A stretch of DNA of 64,000 bases from Panorpa germanica. Its lineage: Eukaryota; Arthropoda; Insecta; Mecoptera; Panorpidae. The notes under the pieces were generated by a model. It was not told the origin of the DNA, made no database searches, and worked only from the letters and a program-made list of their open reading frames with translations. A program made the position numbers and the translations under genes. Positions 44,460 through 57,063 of this stretch are shown here, piece by piece (the stretch's first letter is position 1; each line of letters starts with the position of its first letter). The DNA is taken from NCBI GenBank assembly GCA_963678705.1, contig OY783204.1, positions 8,886,654 to 8,950,653 on the forward strand, in the 5' to 3' direction.

Positions 44460-45615
44460 GTTTATTTGTAATAAATACCAAACAAATTTATTTAATACAC
44501 TCTCTATTAATTAAATCTTAATAAAGATTAAAAAAATAACAACTGAAACAAACAAAATAAAATAATTTATTCCGAAAATAGATAATTTAATAAAACCTCT
44601 GTGCGTAAAAATACAACGACTCGCTAAGAGATCTGAAAATCGACTGCTTCACAACTATATTTAAGTAAAAAAGACACAGTTTGTACTACTGCAAGTATAA
44701 AAAATGTAAAACATAATAATAATTTCAATTTTATATTATATATGGCAGCACATGTGTGAACAAATGTGCATGTTAAAATAAAAACAAAAATATTTTCTAA
44801 CTTTTAACCATATATTTGCATGTAAAAATTAATTTTTTTGTATAAAATTTCGCTTAATCCCAACCCTAAACTTATTTTAAAGTAACTAAAATGTATTTAT
44901 TTTTGTTAAATTTTATTTTTTTTACTTTCTTCACAACTATATTTGAGTAAAAAGGACATAGTTTGTACTACTGCAAGTATAAAAAATATAAAAGATAATA
45001 ATAATATCAATTTCATATTAAATATGGCAGCACTTTTGTAAACAAATGAGCATGTTAAAATAAAAGAAAAAAATTCTAACTTTTAATCATATATTTTTAT
45101 GTAAAAATTTATTTTCTTGTACAAAATTCCACTTTATGCCCCACTCTAAACTTATTTTAAAGTAACAGAAATGTATTTATTTTATTTCAATTTTATTTTT
45201 TTACTTTCTTCACCACTATGAGTTAATTAAAAAGACACAGTTGGTACTACTTTAAGTATAGAAAATATAAAGGATAATAATAATTTCAATTTCATGTTAT
45301 ATAAGGCAGCAATTGTGTGAACAAATGTACATGTTAAAATAAAACAAAATATATTTTCTAACTTTTAATATTATATTTGTATATAAAAATTTATTTTTTT
45401 GTATAAAATTTTGCTTTATCCCCCACTCTAAACTTATTTTAAAGTAACAAAAATGATTATATTTTATTAAAATTTAATTTTTTTACTTCCTTCACCACTA
45501 TGTTTAAGTAAAAAAGAAACAGTTGGTACTACTGGAAGTATAAGACATAAAGAAGTAAGTGACAATTTTAATTTTATATTATATATAACAGCACTTGTGT
45601 GAACAAATGTGCATG

Positions 45616-46565
45616 TTGTAACAGTCCCATATAGATTCATTAATTATTGATATATTATTACTAACTATTTAGGAACCAGTGTAAAGGTTCATATTCAAAG
45701 TAAAACGTAGATTTTTAATAGTTTTAGACGCCTTACTGTCGCGCACATTATTTAGATTAAGTATTGCTTTATCAATAGAGCCATGTCGCATATTATTATT
45801 ATATTCAAAACTGATGATGTAGTATTTACAATAACTTTTAAAAGAAATATTAATTAACTTCCTTTGTTCATAAGCACGTAAAGTTTAAAATAATGTTTAT
45901 AGTAGAACCAAATACAAAATCCAAAGAAGTGATAACGAAATGACATTTGAGTTTAAATGAGTTCATATATTTGAACAAAGAGTTTTTAAGCTATATAAAC
46001 CTAGAAAAAAGGGTATTCCCGGATCAGTCCATCTAGATCAGACCCAGTGAGTACGTCGAGACCCAGTCGAAAGGTCAGTCTAATCAGACCCCGTCAAATA
46101 GGGAGTAGCGCTTCTTAGTCGGTGGTTCGGTTTAAGTCAGTCGCCTCAATCGCCCCAATATAAAGATTATAAAGTGACTAAGAATTGTATTAAATAATTG
46201 ATTGACCAATAAAGGAAATAAGTGTTAATGATTACATTGTTTTAATTATATAAAGTACTTAGAGTTAACGGTCGCGTCGCGTTAAAATAAAGTGATTGTT
46301 CAACAGCAGAACTAGCAGCCTGCAGAGCACACAAAGTAAGTAAAATATTATTAGAAGAAGTAAAATTGTAATATTATTACAAGAAGTACTAAGTCCTGAT
46401 AGATAAATAAGCATCCACAATAAGCTCAGGTCATCCGACTCAAGGTGATCCAGATCACTATAAAAGAACCTTTCGTTGGAGAAGATTGTAGAATCGCTTT
46501 CCTAAAATAAGTAACTACCACCATATATAGATAGTAGATATAAGGGGTAGTTATTATTATTAGTT
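45616..46565 (+). mobile_element. LTR-like insertion in the satellite (possible solo LTR)
   Basis: Starts TGTAACAGTCCCATATAG within a monomer. Promoter-like CTATATAAACC near 45990 is followed by a GTC/AGACC-rich stretch (GATCAGACCCAGTGAG), and poly(A)-signal-like CCAATAAAGG near 46206. This U3-R-U5-like order suggests a gypsy-type LTR. The right edge is vague (about 46565), about ten satellite bases are missing, and no target duplication is seen. Confidence 0.45.
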
Positions 46566-49211
46566 ATTAGGGTATAATTATTTACTAATTTTTACCCATA
46601 TACTTAAATGTAAAAATTTATTTTATTGTATATAATTTTACTTTCTCCCCTACTCTAAACTTTTTTTACAGTAACAGAAATGTATTTATTTTATTTAAAT
46701 TTAAATTTTTTACTTCCTTCACTTTTATGTGTTAATAAAAAAATCACAGTAGGTACTACTGCAAGTATAAAAAATATAAAAGTTAGACATAATTTCAATT
46801 TTATATTAAATATGGCAGCAATTGTGTGAACAAATGTGCATGTTAAAATTTAAAAAAAATATATTTTAACTTTTAATCATATATTTGTATGTAAAAATTT
46901 ATTTTTTTGTATAAAATTTCACTATATTTCCCACTCTAAACTTATTTTAAAGTTACAGAAATGTATTTCTTTTATTAAAATTTTATTTTTTTACTTCCTT
47001 TACAACTATGTTTGAGTAAAAAGACAGTTTGTACTACTGCATGTATAAAAAATATAATAGTTTGTAATATTTTTAATTTGATATTATATATGGCAGCAAT
47101 TGTGTAAACAAATGTTCATGTAAAAATAAAACAAATATTATTTACTAACTTTTAACTGTATATTTGTAAGTAAAAATTTATTTTTTTGTATATAATTTCA
47201 CTCTATCCCCCACTCCTAACTTATTTTAAAGAAACAGAAATTTTATACTTCCTTTACCACAATTTTTAAGTAAAAAAGACACAGTTGGTACAACTGCAAG
47301 TATAAAAAATATAAAAGATATTCTTAATTTTAATTTCATATTATATATGGCTGCACTTGTGTAAACAAATGTGCATGTTAAAATAAAAAAAAATTATTTA
47401 CAAACTTTTAACAATATATTTGTATGTAAAAATTTATTTTTTTGTATAAAATTTCGCTTAAACCTTCAATCTAAACTAATTTTAATGTAACTGAAATGTT
47501 TTTATTTTATTAAAATTATACTTTTTTACTTCCTCTACCACTATGTTCAAGTAAAAAAGAGACAGTTGGTACTACTGCCAGTATAGAAAATATAGAAGTT
47601 AGAGATAATTTTAATTTTATATTATATATGGCAGCACAGGTGTAAACAAATGTTCATGTTAAAAAAAAAAAAAAAAAATTTCTAAATTAAGTCTCATATT
47701 TATATGTAAAAATTTATATATTTATGTATTTTAACCATATATTTTTTAATAAAAATTTATTTCTTTCTATAAAATTTCACTTTATCCCCCACTCTAAAGT
47801 TATATTAAAGAAATAGAAATGTATCTATTTTTTTTTAATTTTAACTTTTTACTTCCTTTACTACTATTTTTAAGTAAAAAAAACACAGTTGGTACTACTG
47901 CAAGTATAAAAATTATAAAAGTTAATAATAATTTCAATTTCATATTATATATAACAGCAATTGTGTGAACAAATGTGCATGTTAAAATAAAAAAAAATAT
48001 ATTTTCTAAATTTTAACTATATATTTGTATGTAAAGATTTATTTTTTTGTATAAAATTTTGCTTTATCTTCCAAACTAAACTTATTTTAACGTAACAGAA
48101 ATGTATATCTTTTATTAAAATTTTTATTGATTTACTTCCTTTACCACTATTTTAGAAAAAAAAGGCACTGTTTGTACAACTGCAAATATAATAAATATAA
48201 AAGAAAATAATAATTTTAGTTTCATATTATATATGGCAGCACTTGTGAACAAATGTGCATGTTAAAATAAAAAAAACATTATTTACTAACTTTAAATCAT
48301 ATATTTGTATGAAAAAATTTATTCTTTTGTATAAAATTTGACTTTATCTCATACTCTAAACTTATTATAAAGTAACAGAAATGTATTTATTTTATTAAAA
48401 TTATAATTATTTACTCTCTTCACCACTATGTTTAAGTAAGAAAAAAGACACAGCTTGTGCAACTGCAAATATAAAAATTATAAATGGTGTTAATAATTTT
48501 AATTTCATATTATTTATGGCAGCAATTGTGTGAACAAATGTGCATGTTAAAATAAAAAAAAGTATATTTTTTAAATTTAGTCATATATTTGTATGTAAAA
48601 ATTTATTTATTTGTATAAAATTTCGTTTTATCCTTTACTTTAAAGTTATTTTAAAGAAACAGAAATGTATTAATTTATTTTTAAATTTTAATTTTTTACT
48701 TTCTTTACCTATATTTTTTTGTAAAAAAGACACAGTTGGTACTACTTCAAATTTAAAAAATATAAAAGATAATAACAATTTCAATTTCATTTTATATATA
48801 GCAGCAATTGTGAACAAATGTGCATGTTAAAATAATAAAAAAATATTTTCTTAGTTTTATTCATATATTTGTATGTAAAATTTATTTTTTTGTATAAAAT
48901 GTCACTTTATTCCCCACTAAAGGTATTTTGAAAAAACAGAAATGTGTTTATTTTTTTTATATTTTAATTTTTTACTTCCTTCACCACGATTTTTGAGTAA
49001 TAAAGACAGTTTAAAAAATATAAAAGAAAATGAAAATATCAATTTCATATCAAATATGGCAGCACTTTTGTGAACAAATGTGCATGTTTAAGTTAAAAAA
49101 AAATATATTTTTTAACTTTTAATCATATATTTCTATGTAAAAATTTATTTATTTGTATAAAATTTTACTCTATCCTTTACTTTAAAGTTATTTTAAAGAA
49201 ACAGAAATGTA

Positions 49212-52088
49212 TTTTTTTTTTTTAATTTTAGTTTTTTACTTCCTTCAGAACTTTTTCTAAATAAAAAAGACACAGTTGGTACTACTGCAAAATAAAAAAA
49301 TAAAAAAGATAATAATAATTTCAATTTCATATTATATATAGCAGCAATTGTTTGAACAAATGTACATGATAAAAAAAAAATATACTTTATAACTTTTAAA
49401 CTAATATTTGTATGTAAAAATTTATTTATTTGTATAAAATTTCACTTTATCCTCCACTCTAAAGTTATTTTAAAGAAACAGAAATGTATTTATTTTTTTT
49501 AAATTATAATTGTTACTTCCTTCACGACTAATTTCGAGTAAAAAAGACACAGTTGATACTACTGCGAGTATGAAAAATATAAAAGTTAGTTTTAATTTCA
49601 AATTCATATTATATATGGCAGCATTTGTGTAAACAAATGTGCATGTTACAAGAAAAAAAATTATTATTTTCTAATTTTTAACCATATATTTGCATGTAAA
49701 AAATTTTTTTTTTTTTATAAAATTTCACTTTATTCTTAATCTTAACTTATTTTAAAGTAATAAAAATGTATTTCTTTTATTAAAATTTTATTTTTTTACT
49801 TCTTTTACCAATATATTTGAGTAAAAAAGACACAGCTGGTACTACTGCAAGTATAAAAAATATTAAAGATATTATTTATTTTACTTTAATATTATATATG
49901 GCAGGACTTGTGTGAGCAAATGTGCATAGTAAAATAAAAAAGAAATTAGTTACTAACTTTTAACCATATATTTGTATGAAAAAATATATTTTTTTTATAA
50001 AATTTCACATAATCCCCCCCTCTAAATTAATTTTAAAGTAACAGAAATGTAATTATTTTTTTTAAATTTTAGTTTTTTACTTCCCTCACCACTAATTTTA
50101 AAAAAAGACACAGTTGGTACAACTGCAAATATAATAAATATTAAAGATAATAATAATTTCAATTTCATATTATATATGGCAGCACTTGAGTGAACAAATT
50201 TGAATGTTAAAATAAAAAAATATATATTTTCTAAGTTTTAGCTATATATTTGTATGTAAAAATTTATTTTTTTGTATAAAATTACGCTTTATCCTTCAAT
50301 CTAAACTTACTTTAATGTAACTGAAACGTATTTATATTAATAAAATTTTATTTTTTTACTTCCTTCACAACTATGTTAAAGTAAAAAAGAGACAGATGGT
50401 ACTACTGCAAGTATAGAAAATATAAAAGGTAGTGATAATTTTAATTTTATATTATATATGGCACCACAGGTGCAAACAAGTGTGCATGTTAAAGAAAAAA
50501 AAAAATTCTAAATTAAGTACTATAATTGTATGTGAAAATTTATATATTTGTTTATTTTAACCATATATTTGTATGTAAATATTTTTTTCTTTGTATAAAA
50601 TTTCACTTTATCTCCCACTCTAATGTTATTCTAAAGAAACAGAAATGTATTTTTTTTTTTTAATTTTAATTTTTTACTTCCTTCAGAACTTTTTCTAAAT
50701 AAAAAAGACACAGTTGGTACTACTGCAAAATAAAAAAATAAAAAAGATAATAATAATTTCAATTTCATATTATATATAGCAGCAATTGTTTGAACAAATG
50801 TACATGATAAAAAAAAAATATACTTTATAACTTTTAAACTAATATTTGTATGTAAAAATTTATTTATTTGTATAAAATTTCACTTTATCCTCCACTCTAA
50901 AGTTATTTTAAAGAAACAGAAATGTATTTATTTTTTTTTAATTATAATTGTTACTTCCTTCACGACTAATTTCGAGTAAAAAAGACACAGTTGATACTAC
51001 TGCGAGTATGAAAAATATAAAAGTTAGTTTTAATTTCAAATTCATATTATATATGGCAGCATTTGTGTAAACAAATGTGCATGTTACAAGAACAAAAATT
51101 ATTATTTTCTAATTTTTAACCATATATTTGCATGTAAAAAATTTTTTTTTTTTTATAAAATTTCACTTTATTCTTAATCTTAACTTATTTTAAAGTAATA
51201 AAAATGTATTTCTTTTATTAAAATTTTATTTTTTTACTTCTTTTACCAATATATTTGAGTAAAAAAGACACAGCTGGTACTACTGCAAGTATAAAAAATA
51301 TTAAAGATATTATTTATTTTACTTTAATATTATATATGGCAGGACTTGTGTGAGCAAATGTGCATAGTAAAATAAAAAAGAAATTAGTTACTAACTTTTA
51401 ACCATATATTTGTATGAAAAAATATATTTTTTTTATAAAATTTCACATAATCCCCCCCTCTAAATTAATTTTAAAGTAACAGAAATGTAATTACTTTTTT
51501 TAAATTTTAGTTTTTTACTTCCCTCACCACTAATTTTAAAAAAAGACACAGTTGGTACAACTGCAAATATAATAAATATTAAAGATAATAATAATTTCAA
51601 TTTCATATTATATATGGCAGCACTTGAGTGAACAAATTTGAATGTTAAAATAAAAAAATATATATTTTCTAAGTTTTAGCTATATATTTGTATGTAAAAA
51701 TTTATTTTTTTGTATAAAATTACGCTTTATCCTTCAATCTAAACTTACTTTAATGTAACTGAAACGTATTTATATTAATAAAATTTTATTTTTTTACTTC
51801 CTTCACAACTATGTTAAAGTAAAAAAGAGACAGATGGTACTACTGCAAGTATAGAAAATATAGAAGGTAGTGATAATTTTAATTTTATATTATATATGGC
51901 ACCACAGGTGCAAACAAATGTGCATGTTAAAGAAAAAAAAAAATTCTAAATTAAGTACTATAATTGTATGTGAAAATTTATATATTTGTTTATTTTAACC
52001 ATATATTTGTATGTAAATATTTTTTTCTATGTATAAAATTTCACTTTATCTCCCACTCTAATGTTATTCTAAAGAAACAGAAATGTAT
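49212..52088 (+). repeat. Tandem duplication of a 1438-bp five-monomer block
   Basis: 49212-50649 and 50650-52088 are nearly identical, including private variants such as CCTTCAGAACTTTTTCTAAAT (first part at 49242 and 50680), TGATACTACTGCGAGTATG and GCACCACAGGTGCAAACAA. Only a few single-base changes are visible, far less than between ordinary monomers. Confidence 0.85.
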
Positions 52089-53776
52089 TTATTTTTTTTT
52101 TAATTTAATTTTTTACTTCCTTCACCACTTTTTTTAGTAAAAAAGACACAGTTGGTACTACTGCAAGTATAAAAATTTTAAAAGTTAATAATAATTTCAA
52201 TTTCATAATATATATGGCAGCATTTGTGTGAACAAATGTGCATGTTAAAATTTAAAAAAAATATTTACTAACTTTTACCCATACATTTGTATAAAAAAAA
52301 ATTTTTTTTTGTATAAAATTTCACTTTATCCCTCACTCTAAAGTTATTTTGAAGAAACAGAAATGTATTTATTTTTTTTAAATTATAATTGTTTACTTCC
52401 TTTACCACTAATTTCGAGTAAAAGAGACACAGTTGGTACTACTGCAGATATAAAAAATATAAAAGTTAGTAATAATTTCAATTTCAAATTATATATGGCA
52501 GCATTTGTGTGTACAAATGTGCATGTTACAAGTAAAAAAAAATATTTTCTAATTTTTAACCATATATTTGTATGTAAAAATTTATTTTTTTGTATAAAAT
52601 TTCACTTTATATCCCACTCCTAACTTATTTTAAAGAAACAGAAATGTATTTATTTTTTTTTTTATTTAATTTAATACTTCCTTTACCACTATTTTTAAGT
52701 AAAAAAGACACAGTTGGTACAACTGCAAGTAAAAAAAATATAAAAGATATTATTAATTTCAATTTCATATTATATATGGCAGCACTTGTGTAAACAAATG
52801 TGCATGTTAAAATAATAAAAAAATTATTTACTAACTTTTAACCATATATTTGTATGTAAAAATTTATTTTTTTGTATAAAATTTCGCTTGATCCTTCAAT
52901 CTAAACTTATTTTAATGTAACTGAAATGTATTTATTTTATTAAAATTTTATTTTTTTACTTCCTCTACCACTATGTTCAAGTAAAAAAGACAGTTGGTAC
53001 TACTGCCAGTATAAAAAATATAGAAGTTAGTGATAATTTTTATTTTATATTATATATGGTAGCACAGGTGTAAACAAATGTGCATGTTAAAAAAAAAATT
53101 CTAAATTAAGTCATATATTTTTATGTAAAAATTTATATATTTGTGTATTTTAACCATATATTTTTAAGTAAAAATTTTTTTCTTTGTATAAAATTTCACT
53201 TTATCCCATATTCTAAACTTATTATAAAGTAACAGAAATGTATTTATTTTATTAAAATTATAATTATTCACTCTCTTCACCACTATGTTTAAGTAAGAAA
53301 AAAGACACAGTTGGTGCAACTGCAAATATAAAAATTATAAAAGGTATTAATATATTTAATTTCATATTATATATGGCAGCAAGTGTGTGAACAAATGTGC
53401 AAGTTAAAATAAAAAAAAGTATATTTTTTAAATTTAGTCGTATATTTGTATGTAAAAATTTATTTATTTGTATAAAATTTCATTTTATCCTTCACTTTAA
53501 AGTTATTTTAAAAAACAGAAATGTATTTATTTTTTTAAAATTATAATTGTTTATTTCCTTCACTACTAATTTCGAGTAAAAAAGACACAGTTAGTACTAC
53601 TGTAAGTATGAAAAATATAAAAGTTAGTAATAATTTCAATTTCATTTTATATATGGCAGCAATTGAGTGAACAAATGTGCATGTTAATATAAAAAAGAAA
53701 TGAATTACTAACTTTTAACTAACTTGACTTTAATAATTATTTATTTTACAATATAAATGTAAATGAAAACATATTA

Positions 53777-54548
53777 GACCAGGGTAGAAGCCGTCAAAAA
53801 TAATTAAAAACATAAAAAAATTAAAGTAGAATGAAACCTATTGGAAATGGAAGGGAATACTACTAAAATGAAAGGAAAAATAAATTACAGTCGATCTGAG
53901 GTTGGGAAGGGGTAGGGGGTGAGGTTTTAAGAGTAAAAATTGGTAAATCTCGATTTCCGGCAAAACTACAAGTCCTATCGAAAAAAGTTAAATGGCAAAG
54001 TTGTAGATAATAAAAAGATCTACAACTTTTGTATCTACACTTTTACTCCATAACCTCAAAATTTATGTAAAAAATCCAAAAAACCACATTTTTGATTTTT
54101 TATTTATATCTTTTACAAAGAAATTTTTTTTTTCATGATATTTGGTGAAAACTTACCTCTTTATGTCCCAAACACACTGGAATTTTAAAGATTTAAAATA
54201 TTAATTTTTTCACCCTATTTTGACTCGATATCGAAAAAAAAACCCTAATTTTCAATCGAAAATTCTCACGTCAAAATATCTGATTTTTCAAAAAAGTCGG
54301 TGGGCTTTTTGTTCGTTGAAATCTTTATTTTCTGATGGTGTAAAAAAAAATATACATTACTATGGAAAAAATTTTCAGAAAATGCAAAAAAACGAAAAAT
54401 ACTAAAATTCGAAATTTTTTTTTTAATCTTTATGTACAATTTTGAGGTATTCATTAAAATTTTTACTTTAATTACTCGAAAAACGTTAGGTTCCATGTTA
54501 GATTAATAAACAAAAAAATTAGAAACCAATTAAACATAAATATCCAAA
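53777..54548 (+). repeat. Left terminal inverted repeat of the PIN/CXC transposon
   Basis: GACCAGGGTAGA to AACCAATTAAACATAAATAT. Differs from the right copy by scattered substitutions and a short changed patch at 53789-53805. Confidence 0.88.
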
Positions 54549-54581
54549 AGAATATCTCTAACGATCGACAGTAAAAAAGAT

Positions 54582-56080
54582 ATGGAAACTTTATTACAAT
54601 ACGAGCTTGCACCTTTTCCATTATCTCTTTTTACCGAAAATGGCCTCAGAAAAAACGTTAAATCTCAGCTCTACGAATTATATGTGAGTACGAATAGACC
54701 AACGCATTTTGACGGCATTGTGCATGTCGTCGACGGTGGATTTTTACTACACAAAGTAATTTGGCAGAAAAATGAAACGGTGGAAGAGATCATGAATATA
54801 TATTTACGCTATGTAGAAAAACATTACGCAGCAGACAGCTGTATAGTTTTTGATGGGTACCCTGAAATTGAAAAATCAATTACTGTGTCAACAGTACCAG
54901 CAGTTCATTCAACTTAAAAAGGAGAACGTAGTCGTAGAAAGACGTCAGACAATATTCCAGAGTTCAATTATCAAAACCATACAAAAATACCATTTTTGCA
55001 AGAAAATTTTTTATCTAATGAGAAAAACAAAGACAAAATAATAAAATCGTTAATGCAAGTATTACAGTCAAAAGGATTTTTCTGTAAACAAGCTAAAGAA
55101 GATGCTGATGCTGACATTATTAAGACCTCGATAGAAATTGCCAAAGATACTAATAAAACTGTCATTGTTGTAGGACAACATATTGATCTTTTGGTCCTTT
55201 TGAATCAATTAAATTCTAATAATCATAAAATTTATTTTCTCAAGCCCGGTTCTGGAAATATAAAAGATCTTTTTTACACGTCTAATAGTTTCAAATGTGA
55301 ATCCGTCAAAAACATCGTTGCATTTCTGCATTGTTTTTCCGGTTGCGACACAACATCTGGATTTGCCGAAAAAGGAAAGAAAACTATCGTAAATTCATTA
55401 TTAGACAATCAAAATTTGTCAAATTTGGCTAATATTTTTTTAAAAAAGATGTAAACAAAGAAGATATAAAAAAAAATGGATTGAAATTAATTAAATTTAT
55501 TTATAAATGTAAAAAGGATAATATATCACTGAATCAATTAAGATTTCAAAAATATCAATTGGCAAAAATTAAATCATCTTTCATATTGGCAAATCTCCCA
55601 CCCACAGAAGGTGCAGCAGAACAACATTGTTACAGGGCATATTATCAGCTTCAAACGTGGCTGGGTAATGAATTGACAGCAACAGATTGGGGCTGGAAGC
55701 AACATCAACATGGAATTATGCCCAAATTTACAGAAATTGAATTAATTCCGGAAAAATTGCTGAAAACTATTTGCTGCAGCTGTGAAACTGGATGTAATAA
55801 TTTAAAATGTGGCTGCCGAAAACATGGTTTAAAATGCACAAATTTATGCTCAAATTGTGATGGTTCTGAACAATGCGCCAATGTGGAGAAAAAAATCTAC
55901 GAGGAAGTTAATGATTCAGATGAAATTGCGGATGAAGAACCAATGCAGACCGAAAATAATGTTAGAGACGAAGACGGTGATGGTCTTGAAGATGTCGAAG
56001 ATCTACTAGAATCAGAAAGACCTGTCGAATCTAATGATCAAGAAATACCATCAAAAAGACAGAAACTGATGAATAAGTGA
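54582..56080 (+). pseudogene. PIN/FEN-like nuclease-fold protein with CXC-type cysteine-rich C-terminus
   Basis: About 500 codons, broken by TAA at 54915-54917 (frame continues) and a one-base shift in an A run near 55440. N-terminal half: HVVDGGFLLHKVIW (residues 48-61), IVFDGYP (88-94), EDADADIIKT near 55098 and VVGQHIDLLVLL at 55161. These acidic spots are spaced as in PIN/XPG-type nucleases; relatives as I recall them have GEDTDLL, so one acid is His here. Then HCFSGCDTTSGF (55329) and WLGNELTATDWGW (55662). A Cys cluster (55782-55877, CSCETGC..CGCRKHGLKC..C..C) resembles tesmin/CXC zinc domains. The end is acidic, with a basic PSKRQKL. The start looks cut relative to longer relatives. 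Confidence 0.72.
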
Positions 56081-56301
56081 TTCGAATTGAATACTATGTT
56101 TTGATAGTGTAATCATTAAAAAAAATCTCTACTCAATAGTACGATTTACGTGTATATTTCTATCTAATGAGATTTTCTAATACATAAATGTAATGAAAAT
56201 TTAATAAATCAACTCTTATTACTGAAAAAAATAGCAGTAGTCACATTTTTTTAATAAAATCCCCTTTAAATCGTATTTTTAATATTTACAACAACTATGT
56301 T

Positions 56302-57063
56302 TTTTGCGATATTTATGTTTAATTGGTTTGTAATTTTTTTGTTTATTAATCTAACATGGAACCTAACGTTTTTCGAGTAATTAAAGTAAAAATTTTAATG
56401 AATACCTCAAAATTGTACATAAAGATTAAAAAAAAATTTCGAATTTTAGTATTTTTCGTTCTTTTGCATTTTCTGAAAAAATTTTCCATAGTAATGTATA
56501 TTTTTTTTTACACCATCAGACAATAGAGATTTCAACGAACAAAAAGCCCACCGACTTTTTTGAAAAATCAGATATTTTGACGTGAAAATTTTCGATTGAA
56601 AATTAGGGTTTTTTTTTCGATATCGAGTCAAAATAGGGTGAAAAAATTAATATTTTAAATCTTCAAAATTCCAGTGTGTTTGGGACATAAGGAGGTAAGT
56701 TTTCACCAAATATCATGAAAAAAAAAAAATTTTTGTAAAAGATATAAATAAAAAATCAAAAATGTGGTTTTTTGGATTTTTTACATGAATTTTGAGGTTA
56801 TGGAGTAAAAGTGTAGATACAAAAGTTGTAGATCTTTTTATTATCTACAACTTTGCCTTTTAACTTTTTTCGATAGGACTTGTAGTTTTGCCGGAAATCG
56901 AGATTTACCGATTTTTACCCTTAAAACCTCACCCCCTACCCCTTCCCAACCTCAGATCGACTGTAATTTATTTTTCCTTTCATTTTAGTAGTATTCCCTT
57001 CCATTTCCAATAGGTTTCATTCTACTTTAATTTTTTTATGTTTCTAAAATTATCTACCCTGGT
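56302..57063 (-). repeat. Right terminal inverted repeat of the PIN/CXC transposon
   Basis: Reverse complement of 53777-54548; ends TCTACCCTGGTC at 57063. Confidence 0.88.

Larger units (their letters stand above)
33083..44650 (-). mobile_element. I-group LINE, near full length, inserted in satellite
   Basis: The 12-bp duplication ACAACTATATTT (33071-33082 and 44651-44662) lies in homologous satellite sequence on both sides. The plus-strand T run at 33081-33093 is the poly(A) tail. Without the nested BEL element (35616-41529 plus one target copy) the LINE is about 5.65 kb. It has a 5' UTR, ORF1 with zinc knuckles, and ORF2 with endonuclease, RT, RNase H and a terminal CCHC. Stops and a frameshift show it is no longer active. 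Confidence 0.93.
44651..53722 (+). repeat. AT-rich satellite array, right block (~29 monomers)
   Basis: Continues the array of 29604-33082 in the same orientation, with the same landmarks every 270-290 bp. Interrupted by an LTR-like insertion (45616-46565). Monomers differ by about 10-20% and many indels in A/T runs, but ATGGCAGCA, TGTGCATGTTA and GACACAGTTGGTAC are kept. Includes a duplicated five-monomer block at 49212-52088. Confidence 0.95.
53777..57063 (+). mobile_element. Long-TIR DNA transposon carrying a PIN/CXC gene
   Basis: Terminal inverted repeats of about 770 bp (53777-54548 and 56302-57063), roughly 96% identical by eye, begin GACCAGGGTAGA. TA flanks both ends (..ATTA|GACC and GGTC|TATA..), compatible with a TA target duplication. 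Each TIR holds an internal palindrome around AAGTTGTAGATAATAAAAAG. The 1.75-kb centre holds a single gene, 54582-56080. No DDE-type transposase is present. A further end of the family lies at 10851-11399. I cannot assign a named superfamily. Confidence 0.88.

Noticed and set aside
29604-53722. Many short open frames of 60-100 codons in the satellite
   Set aside because: They recur at the same place in each monomer, encode Phe/Tyr/Lys/Asn-rich low-complexity peptides and vary with A/T run length.
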